From assembly GCF_023856365.1 (NCBI RefSeq), contig NC_064550.1, positions 20,895,629 through 20,959,628 on the forward strand: a DNA stretch of 64,000 nt, given 5' to 3'. Of this stretch, positions 46,020 to 57,727 are shown piece by piece. The DNA is from Brienomyrus brachyistius (Eukaryota; Chordata; Actinopteri; Osteoglossiformes; Mormyridae). A program made the position numbers and the translations under genes. The first letter of the stretch is position 1, and the number at the start of each line of letters is the position of its first letter. The notes beneath the pieces are model-generated. The model did not search any database and was not told where the DNA came from. It saw nothing but the letters and a program-made list of their open reading frames with translations.

Positions 46020-46740
46020 GTTGAAAAAGTTAGTGCTGGAGATGTTCGAAAATTATCAGAACTCACTCAACACATGGGGACGCACAGCCACAGGACAGTC
46101 AGAGTGCCCATGCTGACTCCTGTCCATGACCAAAAGTGCCTACGATGGGCATGTGAGCATCAGAACCGGGAATTAGGTGACCTGGTCTGAGGAGTGATGT
46201 TTTCTGTTATTTCTTCTGGGTGCGGGTGCATCATTTGCCAGGAGAAAAGATGGCACCAGGATGCACTATGGGAATGAGGTAAGCCCGCAGAGGGAGTGTG
46301 ATGCTCTGGGCAACAGTCTGCTGGGGTACCTTGGGTCCTGGCATTCATGTGGATGTTACTTTGACACGGACCACCTACCTAAACATTATTTCAGACCAAG
46401 TACACCCCTTCATGGCAGTGGTATTCCAGATGGCAGTGGTATTCCAGATGGCAGTGGTATTCCAGATGGCAGTGGCCTCTTTCAGCAGGATAATGAGCCC
46501 TGCCACACTGCAAAAACTGTTCAGGAATGGTTTGAGGAAAGTTGAAGATGTTGACTTGGCCTCCAAATTCCCAAGGTCTCAATCCATCCGAGCATCTGTG
46601 GGATATGCTGGACAAACAAGTACAATCTATGGGGGCTCCACCTCACAACTTACAGGCTTAAAGGATCTGTTGTTAACATCTTTGTGCTAGATGATACCAC
46701 AGGACACCTTCGGAGGTCTTGTACAGTCCATGCCCCGATG
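46020..46740 (+). pseudogene. Tc1/mariner transposase remnant
   Basis: Readable blocks are a helix-turn-helix-like stretch (VSAGDVRKLSELTQ-like, near 46030), WHSCGCYFDTDHLPKHYF (46340-46395), and LFQQDNEPCHTAKTVQEWFE (46480-46540). The last is the block around the second catalytic Asp, kept intact in QQDNEPCH. Just before it, three GSGIPD repeats come from an 18-bp expansion. After TVQEWFEES a stop interrupts, and the block that should hold the final Glu is frameshifted (SIRASVGYAGQTS). The part with the first Asp is missing. Not functional. Confidence 0.7.
46413..46475 (+). repeat. 18-bp in-frame triplication within transposase remnant
   Basis: GATGGCAGTGGTATTCCA occurs three times in a row after a partial first unit. 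The period is a multiple of three, so the frame of the transposase remnant is kept (GSGIPD repeats). Confidence 0.95.
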
Positions 46741-47000
46741 GGTCAGAGCTGTTTTGGTGGCACAAGGTGGACCTACACACATTTAGGCAGGTGGTTTTAA
46801 TGTTATGGCTGATTGGAGAAAATCCAAAACAAATGTAGATGAAGGGAAACCTGTGGAGCCCATAAGCCTGTCAAGCAACACTGGCTAGGATTCCGATCCG
46901 TCATTCACAGAGCACCACATGTGCTGTACTGTTATGCAACTTTTGGCTCATGGGAGATTTGCTTACACAAAAAAGTCCTGAGAGCCGAATGAAAAATGAG

Positions 47001-47149
47001 GGTTCAGAGAGAAAACCAATCAGATTGTACAGAAGGTGGGTGTAAGCAACTAGAGGAGGCAGGACCAAGATATCTGATTGGTTGGTCCCACCTCCTCTAG
47101 TTACTTGGACTCACCTCCTCCACAATCTGATTGGTTACCTCTCTGAACC
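47001..47149. repeat. 149-bp palindrome with three CCAAT boxes (foldback/MITE-like)
   Basis: GGTTCAGAGAGAAAACCAAT at 47001 pairs with ATTGGTTACCTCTCTGAACC at 47149; the arms are about 70 bp with few mismatches around a short centre near 47075. CCAAT at 47016-47020 and its mirror at 47130-47134 lie in AACCAATCAGATTGT; a further ATTGG is at 47077-47081. Weaker mirror similarity (CATGGGAGATTTGC against TGTGGGAGTTTCAC) continues outside, so the full unit may span about 46930-47195. Confidence 0.85.
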
Positions 47150-48533
47150 AGTCACCTTTCAAGTGAAACTCCCACAAACCAGCTTTTGTTATTGTAAGAC
47201 TGGCTAATATTTCAAGGCACCAGCATAGTGAGACCTGAATAGAAATGCACAAATCAATGTGTCACTGGCAAAATGTCTGTATACATGTGCAGGTTTAGCT
47301 ATAGGGTAAAATGTCAACAGTTTTGCTATTCCCCCATCCTGCCCCTGCACTGTTAAGGACAAAATGCCCCACAGCCAAAAGCCCAAACACCTCCCAAAGC
47401 GCAAGGTGTGTGTTTGAAATCCATAACGTAAAATCTTATGGCTGCCAAGGCTGAACTCTCAAGGAAAATATACTCTCATCTTTATACTTGTGAGTCGCTG
47501 GTTCAGTGAATATACAAACTGCAAAATGACTCAGAGAACTGCATTCACTTTTTTCCTGTGCCTGAAATGAATTATAATCACGACATGACAGTTATTATAT
47601 AGAAGGCTCTTAAACTTTTCAGCATAGCTATTGACTTGTTGTTCACTGCTGCCCTTTAACAGGCTTTTAATTCCTGATGAGCAATTGATTATTAACCCAA
47701 GACTCAATATTTAGTCAATTCATTTTAAACAGGAAACTTCTGCAGAGAAAAGAACCAGCGGATGATTCTGGATAGCAATAAAACCAGGCAATCTCCTAGT
47801 ATTCTCTATTCCTGGTAAAGTTTTAGATAGTAAATTGAAATGCCTTATAATTACACACACGACTGGCTCTGAGGACGCTCACCAGTGCCTCGCTCTGTCT
47901 TTGAAAATCCTCTGGAGGATTTTATTGAATCACTGGGGGATTTGGTGCACGTCTTCCACAATATTCGGCCATCCCTTACTGCAGACACCGCCGCTCGCGA
48001 CAGCCAAGTTAATTGACCATGCAAAAACAAAAGAATTATTTATTTCCTAGGTGCTCGCAAGGCAGAGAGACGCGTGAAGCATTTTTCAGGTGCACTGTCA
48101 TATGATAAGAAGTCCTAAATTATCCCGTCACACTGCATAGGTCACAGGCCCCGCGAGCCCAGAAATCAGGAAGCCCCCATATACAGAAAAATAAAGGTAG
48201 ACGGGCATCAAATTTGATAGGGCATCATCTTTTATTCTGGCACTTTACTGCCTCCTGGATTGGTTGTCCAAGGCCTCTGTGGGACCCATAACACTGATAT
48301 GGATTGATTCAGAAAATATGTCATGCCTCGTGAAGCAAGAGAATGAAGTTTCCAATCAGCTAGTACCTCCTAGCTGCTGCATCTGGACACGCACCTCCGT
48401 CATCATTCTGATTGTATTTTACTGCATTATTCTTTAGTTAACAGTTTGGAAAACAGAGAATGCCTATGGCAGGGTTTATTCTAGAATTTTCTTAAGGTAG
48501 GGTAGTGAAGGAAACCATAATTTATATAGAGGG
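47150..48533. other. no gene recognised
   Basis: No domain or repeat could be named in this stretch. 47640-48050 is AT-rich and unique-looking. Confidence 0.4.
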
Positions 48534-48662
48534 GGTCAACCTTATCATTAGCCAATGGTATGTTTTGAAACGGTGAGTGACAGGGGAGGGAGCTCTCTGG
48601 GGGCCAATCAGCTTTCAGTTGGAGGCAGTGCCCCCGTGGCCCCACCCCCATATATGCTCCCT
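48534..48662 (+). repeat. dispersed CCAAT-box repeat, copy C
   Basis: This is the best-preserved copy. GGTCAACCTTATCATTAGCC with CCAAT at 48552-48556, AAACGGTGAGTGACAGGGGA, then GGGGGCCAATCAGCTTTCAG with CCAAT at 48604-48608 (52 bp on), GAGGCAGTGCCCCCGTGGCC and CCACCCCCATATATGCTCC. It has two CCAAT boxes, a CACCC/GC box and a TATA-like stretch in promoter order. Confidence 0.9.
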
Positions 48663-50352
48663 GGCCTGGGGATAGTCCTCCATCATTGCCACATGACGTA
48701 AATACATTCCCAGAGGAGGTTCACCTGGCCTCTGCTCTGGTAGATTTCTTGCATCGTCTCCATCGAACAGAGTAACCTTTGAATGAATTAGCTCTGCCAA
48801 GCTCAGCGGGATGCTGCAGATGACATGATGAGCTGCTTAAATTAATATTTAATGTGTCTGAAATGAGTATAAATAGTCAACATGTCCTTAGCGAGGGATT
48901 ACATTGAAACATGGAACCAGGGCTAGAAAGAGCATACAAGAAAATGTGTTTTATCTAAAACCTATTGTGAGACAGCAGGTCATGAATAAAACTCTGCTAA
49001 AAAGTGCAAAAGTTAAAGTTAACGTCCTTTTTTAAATATATATTATCCTTCCCTTCCAGTTGTAGTACATGATGGATTATTAACATCGTCGCTTCGAGAT
49101 GTTAAATTCAGGCATTTACAGCAACAGTGGGAAGTACATTTCACCATTATGCTATAGTTAAAAAGCTACCCATAATTGAGGAATTAGCCAAAACCGCCCC
49201 CTTTAATCTATGAGTATCTGCACTGAAAATGCATGGCATCCATTAAGGCAGGCTGAGTTTAAGCTGGAATGCTGTGTGCACCTACCACATTTCCAAACTG
49301 CTTCACACGTGTAGGGCTAAATGGGCACTTGTGAGCCAACTGGGCGGATCAGCAAACAGAAATAAGTGCCGCTTTAATTGCAGTTCTGGCACTTTATATT
49401 ACGCAACAGCCAATTTAACTTTAAAGCTGCCCTTTCATACTGCTATACCTCTGCTATATGGTAGACTGAATATACTTAGAGAATCGCGCAACTCGGCTCG
49501 TCAAACTTGTCGATGTGCCTGAAAGGAAATGAATAACGGAGAAAAAAAAAAAACGTTAAGGAATTAATTTACTTTATCGCCGTTCACTAAACATTTGGAA
49601 ATGGCTACCCACCAACGCAGTTTAACTCTTATAGAAACTCTTTAGAAGCGTTTTTTTAATTCGTATTTAAGTACAGTGTGCCTTCCCTGCCACTTATACC
49701 GCAGGCCCCAAACATGACCTGGGAGTGATTTTCATTGGGTAGATCCCCCTCGCTCTGTCTAAACACCGCTGACCTTTAGAGAGCACTCTTGGCATATGGC
49801 TGCCCCCATGCGGTTCACCGCCAGGGCTCCCGGGGAAACAAAACTGACAATGACACACGACCCGATCGGACAGGGTGCATCTCCGAGTGAATTTTAAACA
49901 CGGCGGAGCGGCCCGGCCCGGCCTCAGACTGTGCCTCCCGTTACTCCATCACTGTGCTGTCAGTCGGCATCTGTTAGCATGGCTGTCTAAAGAAGGATGC
50001 TAACGAGTACTTGGTAGGGTCGTATATCATCTCTCGCTGTTCGCCGAACATGTGCAAGACTGCCCACAAGTGATATCTGTGTCTGCAGCTTAAATCATCT
50101 CCTCCACATTTCCCTTCCTCAGGTGTGTGTGTGTGTGTGTGTGTGTGAGGGGGTGGATCTCAGGAAGCACGTGGCACAAGACAGAGAAACATTCTAGATG
50201 TAATGCTGGTACATAGCAGGATAGTCACACACATGGCCGATCACACGCTATAAACAATTTATTGATACCGGTTCACTTAACTGTTGGTGTTTGGACTGCC
50301 AGAGAAAATTCAGGGCAATGTGATGACATAGGGGCCAAAATTGACATAGAAA
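48663..50352. other. no gene; conserved-looking non-coding sequence
   Basis: 49140-49500 and 49680-50110 look unique, free of simple repeats and rich in motifs typical of vertebrate conserved non-coding elements (for example TTTAATTGCAG and AGCTTAAATCA). This is judged by appearance only. A (GT)n run lies at 50123-50147. Confidence 0.35.
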
Positions 50353-50470
50353 GGCCAACCTGGCCGGTGATGTTTTGAATTTGTAAGTGACAGGCGAGGG
50401 TGGCACTCCAGGGGCCAATCAGCTGAGATGTCTGCCACTGTGGCTCTACCCATGCAATCTAGCTATAGTG
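50353..50470 (+). repeat. dispersed CCAAT-box repeat, copy D
   Basis: GGCCAACCTGGCCGGTGATG, TTTGTAAGTGACAGGCGAGG, GTGGCACTCCAGGGGCCAAT and CAGCTGAGATG follow the family order. The first CCAAT box is lost in a small deletion; the second is at 50415-50419. The 3' end is GTGGCTCTACCCATGC. Confidence 0.85.
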
Positions 50471-52497
50471 CTACCCGCAGAGTCACTATGCCCCCAGTTT
50501 ACTCACCATTAGAATTCAAAGGACTCATGGACTCAAAGCGTTGTCATTTGTAGAAATACAAGTACAAAAAAACAGCATATAACAACAAATAAATAGGAGA
50601 ATGGTAAGAAGAAATTATATACATACAAGGCACAGTACTGAGTACATACACTATATAATGTACATACCACATTTAATATAAATCATACACATGATCCAAG
50701 AATGGTCACATTTCATCTCATCTACAGTGTATAATGCGAGACGTGTTAAACACTCCACCAATGCTGAGTGTATTTTCCTTCTGTGCTATAATAGATATCT
50801 CACATGCCGCTAGGTAGTTCTCCAACATTTACCTTAAGTTTTTTTATATTTAAATATATGTACACAAAGCACCACAATGCCCCATGGCCCTAAATGGTTA
50901 TATTGTTGCATATTGTATTTAGTTATATGTAGGTGTCTGTTGCATCACGGTCCATGGAGAAACGCCTCATCTCAGTGTGCACGACTTGAACCTTGAAGAG
51001 CATATTATGTATAAGCGTACAATTACATACACGTAGGACAGCGAGGTGCCGAGGTTTAAATTGCCAGCGGTTAATAAATAAATGGACAGTGGCAATTTAT
51101 CAGTGCGTGTTTAACTTTCGTATTGCTGTTGTGAAGAAAATGCTCCCGAATTTGGATGCAGCTGAAGGGTCTTCAGGGGGTCAGGAGGCAGAAAAGTGAC
51201 TGTGCTGGATAACTGAGGTCTGTCATTATCCCTAGACCATTACGATATAAAATCATCTTTTGACCTTTAAGTCAATGGACCCCACAGTTGCTTCCTCTGT
51301 CCAATTCACTTGTGTAATTCAAATTGCTAATGCATTATTTAATACCTGTCATCAATTAACAATTTCAGTAATAATTAACAAACTACTTCAGCCTCTACGT
51401 CTTGGTGGAGCATTTGTCCAATATACACACATTTCTCTTTGGTATCCAGTACAAGCATTTCTAATTAATAAAACATTTGTTTTTAATCATTAATAAGCTG
51501 AAGTTAAACCATGAATATGTGCCAAAATGTTAATCCCGAGGCTCGCAATGCATGAAGAATCAAGTTTAAGTGTCTTAGGTATTAATGGACACCCCTGTCA
51601 AATGATGCGCCGTGGAGTTTGAAAATGTTTGACCTGCGGTGAGACGATGACAGGTGCTTCAGTTTCTGTCAGAGCTGTTCCGTTTGTGCATCGTTTAAGG
51701 TTACTACCGAGGCACTGGTTTCTCAAAATTGCTTTATATTTTACGTCTCCTCACGCTCCTGCTGAGATAAAGTCCATCACAGGCTAACTGGTAAGCTGCG
51801 GCTGATCACTGTCCGCCGCGAATCCCTTACGGTTTGGAAGCTAGGCCTGAACGATCATAATATGATGTGATTAAATACTGCTTTAAGTACACTGAAAATA
51901 ATAAAGATAATAAAGGGGTGCAATATGGTAATTTCCAAATGTATAATGGAATCAGCCAGCATCATGATATTTTTCAGGAAAAATGGAAAATCGGGCGCGC
52001 GGTTCACGTTCATTTTCAGAAAAGGAGAGCTGTCTTAATTAATTGCCCGTTTATTTTCTATTTTCTACCTTGTCATGAAACCACAATGACTCAGGTGATG
52101 ACTAAATAACGCTTTGCGTGCCTTATTGTGTAGCAGGAGACAAACAGTCCTCGCGCCGGGCTCAGCTGACGTGTGGGTTACTGTCATTTTGATTGGTCGA
52201 GCTGGCGCGAGCCCGCCCTGAATTGGCAGCCGGTTCAGCTATGACTCTCCCCACCACCTAGTGGACGAAATTAGGTACTGAATGGAGTTATAGGGCAAAA
52301 AAAACACACCACTAATATCCTCTGTTATCTCTGTAAATGCTTTCTGTCTGAAATATCTCATTAATTTTCACCATGCTGCCATAGCTATTTTTCCTACATT
52401 GCAAGCAGGAACTACGAAAATAGGACGCGTCTCCCTAATATCCACTGACTCCCCCCAACAAATAAAGAAATAGGCAAATAAAAAGATGAACACCTAA
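50471..52497. other. no gene; AT-rich, in part conserved-looking
   Basis: 51280-51500 has many TAATTA/ATTAAT homeodomain-type cores with little simple repeat (AACAATTTCAGTAATAATTA, TTCTAATTAATAAAACATTT). 52140-52260 is GC-richer with two ATTGG boxes (TTTGATTGGTCGAGC, TGAATTGGCAGCC). Neither can be assigned a function. Confidence 0.35.
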
Positions 52498-52509
52498 ATA
52501 AATAAATTA

Positions 52510-52647
52510 GGTGTGTGAGTGTACCCTGCGATGGGCTGCCCTCCAATCCTGGGTTGTTCCCTGCCTCGTGCCCATTGCTTCCGGGATAGGCTCCAGACCC
52601 CCCGCGACCCCCCGCGAGGATAAGCGGTTTGGAAAATGGATGGATGG
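52510..52647 (+). mobile_element. 5'-truncated SINE/LINE tail with perfect target-site duplication
   Basis: The tail family is nearly intact: GGTGTGTGAGTGTACCCTGC, GATGGGCTGCCCTCCAATCC, TTCCGGGATAGGCTCCAGAC, GGATAAGCGGTTTGGAAAAT, GGATGG. The flanking repeat ATAAATAAATTA is perfect over 12 bp (52498-52509 and 52648-52659), so it is a young insertion by target-primed reverse transcription. A CCCCGCGA unit is duplicated inside. Confidence 0.9.
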
Positions 52648-52659
52648 ATAAATAAATTA

Positions 52660-54886
52660 TAAGAGCGTGTTCTTTATCTTTTATTATTAATCCGTGCGTT
52701 ACTGAGACCAATTCGCTGTGCGAGGATGAAACATATACCTAACGAAGACTGTAGTCCTGTATCAGGCAAACATTTTATTATGTGCATTAGTTTTTTTTTT
52801 TTTTTTTGTAAAACTGTACCCGAAAAAGTCTTTTTTAAATGCTGAAAGTTTGAAATATCAAACTTCTTCCGACGCCACTGATTGCAATGATTCTCCCTTA
52901 GCATCAAACATCCCGAACAAATAAGGATGAGATTTGTCATCATCAATATGACAAAATGTTTCTATTATTGCTTCTCTTATCGCGTTAATCTTTTGGCTTT
53001 TATATTTATTGCATACAATAAAAATGTGGAATTCACGCCATATTTCAATTATTTAACTCATCTACATGCTGCTAAAATTCTCTTATGACACCGAGGGTCT
53101 TGACATCATTTGTGATTCATACATCAAATAATGTATGACGACCAAGTGAAGAATTAATTCGAAAAGCATCTACTCAAAACAAAATCGAATGGCCTTTGAC
53201 GCCACTTTCAGAGGGCGGTGAAAGTCTTGTAATGATCTAAATGTGGTTGGGGCAGGGGCGTCATTAATCTGTCTCCTTGCTAACAGTTTTGTCAGACAAT
53301 GTTCAGTATGTATATCATGGTAACATATATTTCAGTCAAAAACACGAATAGGAAGTGAGGACATTAATCACTCTGTTTTTCTTTCCCCAATACATTCTCA
53401 GTTTATGTTCCTCTGGAAACTACCCTTGCTCTTCCCACTCCATTAATTTTGATTTGTTTAGGTTTATCGTGTACAGACCTTTCTGACATGTATAGGGGAG
53501 ACTTTAAACAGCTGCAGGATCAAGTAAAGGATGGATTTTGGGATGGGTGTCTGCTGCCATCTGCTGGTAGAGAAATGTATTGTCGCCTTCCAAAGTCACA
53601 ATGCACTTCCGTTGACGCATTACTGTTTGGAAAACTACAGTCTATAACAATTAATTGTAGAAGACGTTTATTGGGGCTGTCAGCCTATCCAGGGGAAGTG
53701 ATTGGAACATGGATGGATTTTAAAAATGAATAAACAAACACTCATCAAGTACTATTACATGACATCTGTAGCAATTAATGTGAAATGATTAAAATGAAGC
53801 ACCAGCCAATTCCAGGCCTTTATGGGTGCATGTATACAGAATCGTAATCGATTTTTTATTTTTGCTGGAAAATATACCAGGGCCATAGATTTGATTGACA
53901 TAATAGGTTATATAGTTACCACACTTATGGTGAATTATGAATAAACAAAGAACATAAAAATCATCTTACTTCAGACTTGATTATTGTGAATTTCATCATG
54001 TTTGTATTGTCAGCCAACTGATGGTGTATAATGATCAGAAGCAGCAGAGCGTGGTGTTTAGAAAAACTGCCTCTTTATACCTTTATTAAAAATATAGAAT
54101 TTTGGCTCTGAAAAGCCTAACAAAGAAGGGGCTTAATTTAACAGGGGCAGTTTGGGTTCTTTGGAAAAGTCCTGCATAGGACCGTGCTTCTAAGATCAGG
54201 GCAAGGGAAACTCCATTTAACACCGTCCTTACCTGACCAATCGTGGGCCTGAAATGCCAAGAGCTCATTAGCATATCTAAGTACCAAATGCTGTGACAGG
54301 TGATGCATAACAGGCTTCAAGGAAATGCTAGAGAAACAACTGAGAAAAGAAATGATCTCTGGATTTGGGTCAGGAACGCAAATACAGCTTTATGGTTTCC
54401 ATTAATAACAGCGGCAGGCTTCAGATCGGGGCAGCTGGTGTTAAGCGGGGAACGTCGTGAGCCTTCGACAACGTCCTCCATGGCTGAACGACTAGAGTGA
54501 CAGCAGGAGCCTCTGCGGCAGAACAGAGCAGAAGGAATCTGCGACACTGATAGTCTGAAGGCATGACAGGAGGAATTACCTGTCATGCAGACGCCATGTT
54601 ATTGACTGGCAAGGGCCAGAATCCTAACTGCAGCAATCATTTTTTTTTCCTGAAGTTACCACCACACACACACACACACAATCCTTGATGACTGGTGTAT
54701 CTCCCTCTGGGCACAGAGAATGGGAATTATTCTGAATTAAAACGTAAGGCTTAGTCCACAAATGTGCGATTGTGTTAAAAATATAAAGTCGGTTACATAT
54801 TTTTCTGACGTTGACCTTCCTTTGGTGGTTGCCACATGGATCTCTTCGAGCCAACCATCCCGGCCTCGTTTGTCATCACGACATAA
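52660..54886. other. no gene recognised
   Basis: A T run of 17 lies at 52791-52807 and a (CA)n run at 54663-54680. A 94-codon plus-strand frame at 53449-53733 ends over a ATGGATGGATTTT tail-like sequence and has no domain. 54300-54600 is less AT-rich, with short frames on both strands. Confidence 0.4.
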
Positions 54887-54894
54887 CCTACCAT

Positions 54895-55044
54895 CAGAGG
54901 TGGAAAGTTCAGATACAGAACAAGGTTTTATTTCAACCAACCGGTTGAGTACTCTGTGACTGTGACTCTTCATACTCAACTGGTTGCTTGAAACAAAACC
55001 CTGGTCGGGATTTGTACTTTCTGTACTTGAACGATCCACCTCTG
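54895..55044. mobile_element. hairpin MITE with CAGAGGTGG ends
   Basis: A 150-bp palindrome: CAGAGGTGGAAAGTTCAGAT at left and, inverted, CAGAGGTGGATCGTTCAAGT at right. Both arms include GGTTTTATTTCAACCAACCGG-like sequence. Adjacent octamers CCTACCAT and CCTACAGC agree at 5 of 8 positions. It is the compact form of the arms at 34500 and 38849. Confidence 0.75.
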
Positions 55045-55052
55045 CCTACAGC

Positions 55053-55412
55053 ATTTAATGAGATGTTGTTTCTTCTCTATCCTGAAGTCAATGCCGTCCA
55101 TCGCAGTCGTGCTATACATACAACCAAGGAGCGTATTTGTACATATGTACAGCCTGGATCAAGACGTAGCTTAATACCTATCACAGGTGCTGAATATCAT
55201 TTTTTCGACTGTTTAAAATAACTGCTTATTTATGCTAAGCAACATCAACGGGTCAACATATACATTTAGTGTAAAATTAAATGTTTGCAGCAAATGTATC
55301 AATTTGGAATAAAATCTGATTAATGTCAATGAGTCTTGAGCACAGCGCAGAGGCCACCCACAGAGGTTGGTAGATAATACAAACGTTTGCTTTTCTTCTT
55401 CCACCTATTGTA
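55053..55412. other. no gene recognised
   Basis: No element or coding signature seen. Confidence 0.4.
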
Positions 55413-56405
55413 TGTTACAGCTTTGCAGCATTTCCCAAATGACAATTTGCAAAACAACCATTGTAATCCCCACACCATAATGTCACTTTTACGTAGCAGA
55501 ACATTGTTTTTTCTTGCTTCACGCACATTTCAAACTGGTTTAGTTCATGAATAAAAATGATTTTGTATAATAGCATCATTTCACACAATTTTCAGTAGCT
55601 TTTTTTTGTTGGTCAAAATAGATCATGTACAGTAGTGTGATCTATTTCACTACATGTCATTTTCACCCAATCTATACAGTACGTGTATGCGGTCACCATG
55701 TTCACAGTTCACTGAAGTATAAAAACATTTCAAAAATACATTCCATAAATTGCACTGATGCGGCTTTGTTGTGTTTTTGGTTCCCTCGGTACATTGTGTC
55801 GTCATATTGTTGTTCCTGTATTGCGGTTTTGCTGTTCTTGTGTTATACAGAGCTGTGTGACTTTTTGTTCGCTATTGTACTGTCTTGAGATCTGAAGAAA
55901 TTACAAATACAGTGCATGCGAGTGCTTCCTCTTGCCAGTGAACTTTACATGCTGTAATGTAGAACCTTACAATGTTGAAGCTGGTGTCTTTCACATGAAT
56001 AAGTAACAGTTTGCTAAAGAAAGATAATGATCAGTCAGTCACGGTGAGAAAGTGGGAAACGACTATAATTCTGCATTGTGGAGCTCAGGAGCAGACTCAC
56101 ACTGACAATATATCTAAGCATTTTGACGCTCGTGGTTAAAAAGATACTGATTGTTCTTTTCATTTTGCTAGCACTGACTAATTCACTGGTGGAATTTGCT
56201 TTTGAGACATGAGTTAATTGTTTGGGGTTAGTTACAGGCTTTTGCAGCTAAACCGTAGTGTTGCGCTACATATGCATGAATAGTTTTAAGAAATGCTCTT
56301 ATGGTCTCGAGAATGTTACAGCTTTTCTCGATTGCTTTGGCACATTTCGTGAAACATGCTTAACGTTCTCACAACTGTAAGAGCATTTCTCAAAACAGTT
56401 CATGC
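55413..56405 (+). mobile_element. unclassified ~1-kb DNA transposon, copy 1, with flipped right terminus
   Basis: It is alignable over its whole length to copy 2 at 60416: CCCCACACCATAATGTCAC, AATACATTCCATAAATTGCA, GCATGCGAGTGCTTCCTCTT, CTGTAATGTAGAACCTTACA and GACAATATATCTAAGCATTT. The left tip is TGTTACAGCTTTGCAGCATT. At the right, AGAAATGCTCTTATGGTCTC (56293) returns inverted at about 56382, and the enclosed tip TTTTCTCGATTGCTTTGGCA is turned round relative to copy 2. No transposase frame is seen. Confidence 0.8.
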
Positions 56406-57560
56406 ATATAGTATCATGCACATTTTAAACCACGGGAAAAATGACAAATATTTTGAAAATTAATGTTCCATAGAGATTAAGGCTAGAGTAACACCGGCTG
56501 ACACAGGGAGTCAGTATACTATATAGTATAAGGAAGCTTAGTATTTAGTACCAGGCCTTTGGAAAATAAGATATGGACCCATCATGGAGTTCGTGGGTCT
56601 TATAGGATGCCTGCCACTGTCCAGTGTAACCTGCACTGGAACACCTTATCAAATTAGATGAATGTAGTGACCTTTTGCAGAATCCTAAGATGATTACTGT
56701 TTGGAGTTGCACTCGCAGGGGTATATAAATACTGCGTCGTGTTTATTATGAAATGTGGTACCCAGGAACCATAATTGCATGAAAACACATAGCAGGAAAC
56801 ATCATTCTGCGTGACCTTTTCTGCTAGTCGCCTGTATGCGGCATGGAAACCGTGCCGTCAGATGTATGAAGTAAATGTTTGCTTTCGCTTTGCTGGGTCC
56901 CTCATCCTGTTTAGAAAAGGTCACGCAGCAGAGATACAATTGTTATGCAATATGATCGCTGTGTGGAAAAAAGGCAGCGGGTCCCAGGTCTTATTGCAGT
57001 CAGATGTTGGAGGAATAGCATTTTTAAAGGGTTCTTGATGACACTGTCTTCACTGAGGGATAAAAGGAAATGATACCATCGAAACACAAACACTCCTCGA
57101 ATCACGATGCGATTGTGTTCTGATGAATCCATTGTAAATTGAAAATATTGCGAGCTGAATTTAAATATGATGTGATGAATAAATTAGTAAATAAATTAAT
57201 CAATAAAGTAAATAATTATTGTCATTAAATCAGTAAATAAGTACTGTAATTAAATATGACAGTGTTTAAAACTGTAAGATGTTTATGCTCACAGTCGCTA
57301 CAGAGACTGGAAGCGTAGCTGTGCGGCCACTACCAGCAAATGGCACCAGTAACATGCATCATACAGTGTATTGCAAGCCTGGGGAACAGACCAGAATTCA
57401 AAAGTTTGATGACTGCTGAATCGCACCATCATAAAGACAGAACGTCATACGGCAAAACATTGTAAGACCAAGGTGACGTGAAGGAAGGTATCTCAATCTA
57501 GGATGTGTTATCAGTTTCGTAGGATAGACTCCAAGCTCATCACAATTCTGTGCTCTGTAA
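56406..57560. other. no gene recognised
   Basis: AT-rich; nothing could be named. Confidence 0.4.
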
Positions 57561-57565
57561 AGAGT

Positions 57566-57604
57566 GATGGATGGGTGGATGGATGGATGGATGGATGGAT
57601 GAAT
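57566..57604 (+). repeat. GGAT tetranucleotide microsatellite
   Basis: About nine GGAT-type units, with one GGGTGGAT variant. Confidence 0.9.
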
Positions 57605-57727
57605 TGTGGTCAGTCCTGGCAATGGCCCAGAATACACCTTTCGTTAGCTGGGACTGCAGGGCTTGCTAGGACTGAAGAATACATTCAAAATTAAGGAAAC
57701 TTCCTATGTCATTCAAGGAACTGTTTC

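Larger units (their letters stand above)
45829..46813 (+). mobile_element. Tc1/mariner-type transposon of a second family, degenerate
   Basis: Left end TCAGCCATAACGTTAAAAAC and right end GTTTTAATGTTATGGCTGAT are inverse, with TA at 45827-45828. The body is reduced to about 985 bp and encodes transposase remnants on the plus strand. An 18-bp unit is repeated inside it (46413-46475). It differs from the elements at 2138 and 29895 in ends and protein. Confidence 0.8.

Noticed and set aside
55625..55888. Hydrophobic 87-codon frame inside transposon copy 1
   Set aside because: The corresponding frame is not kept in copy 2 and no family is recognised.
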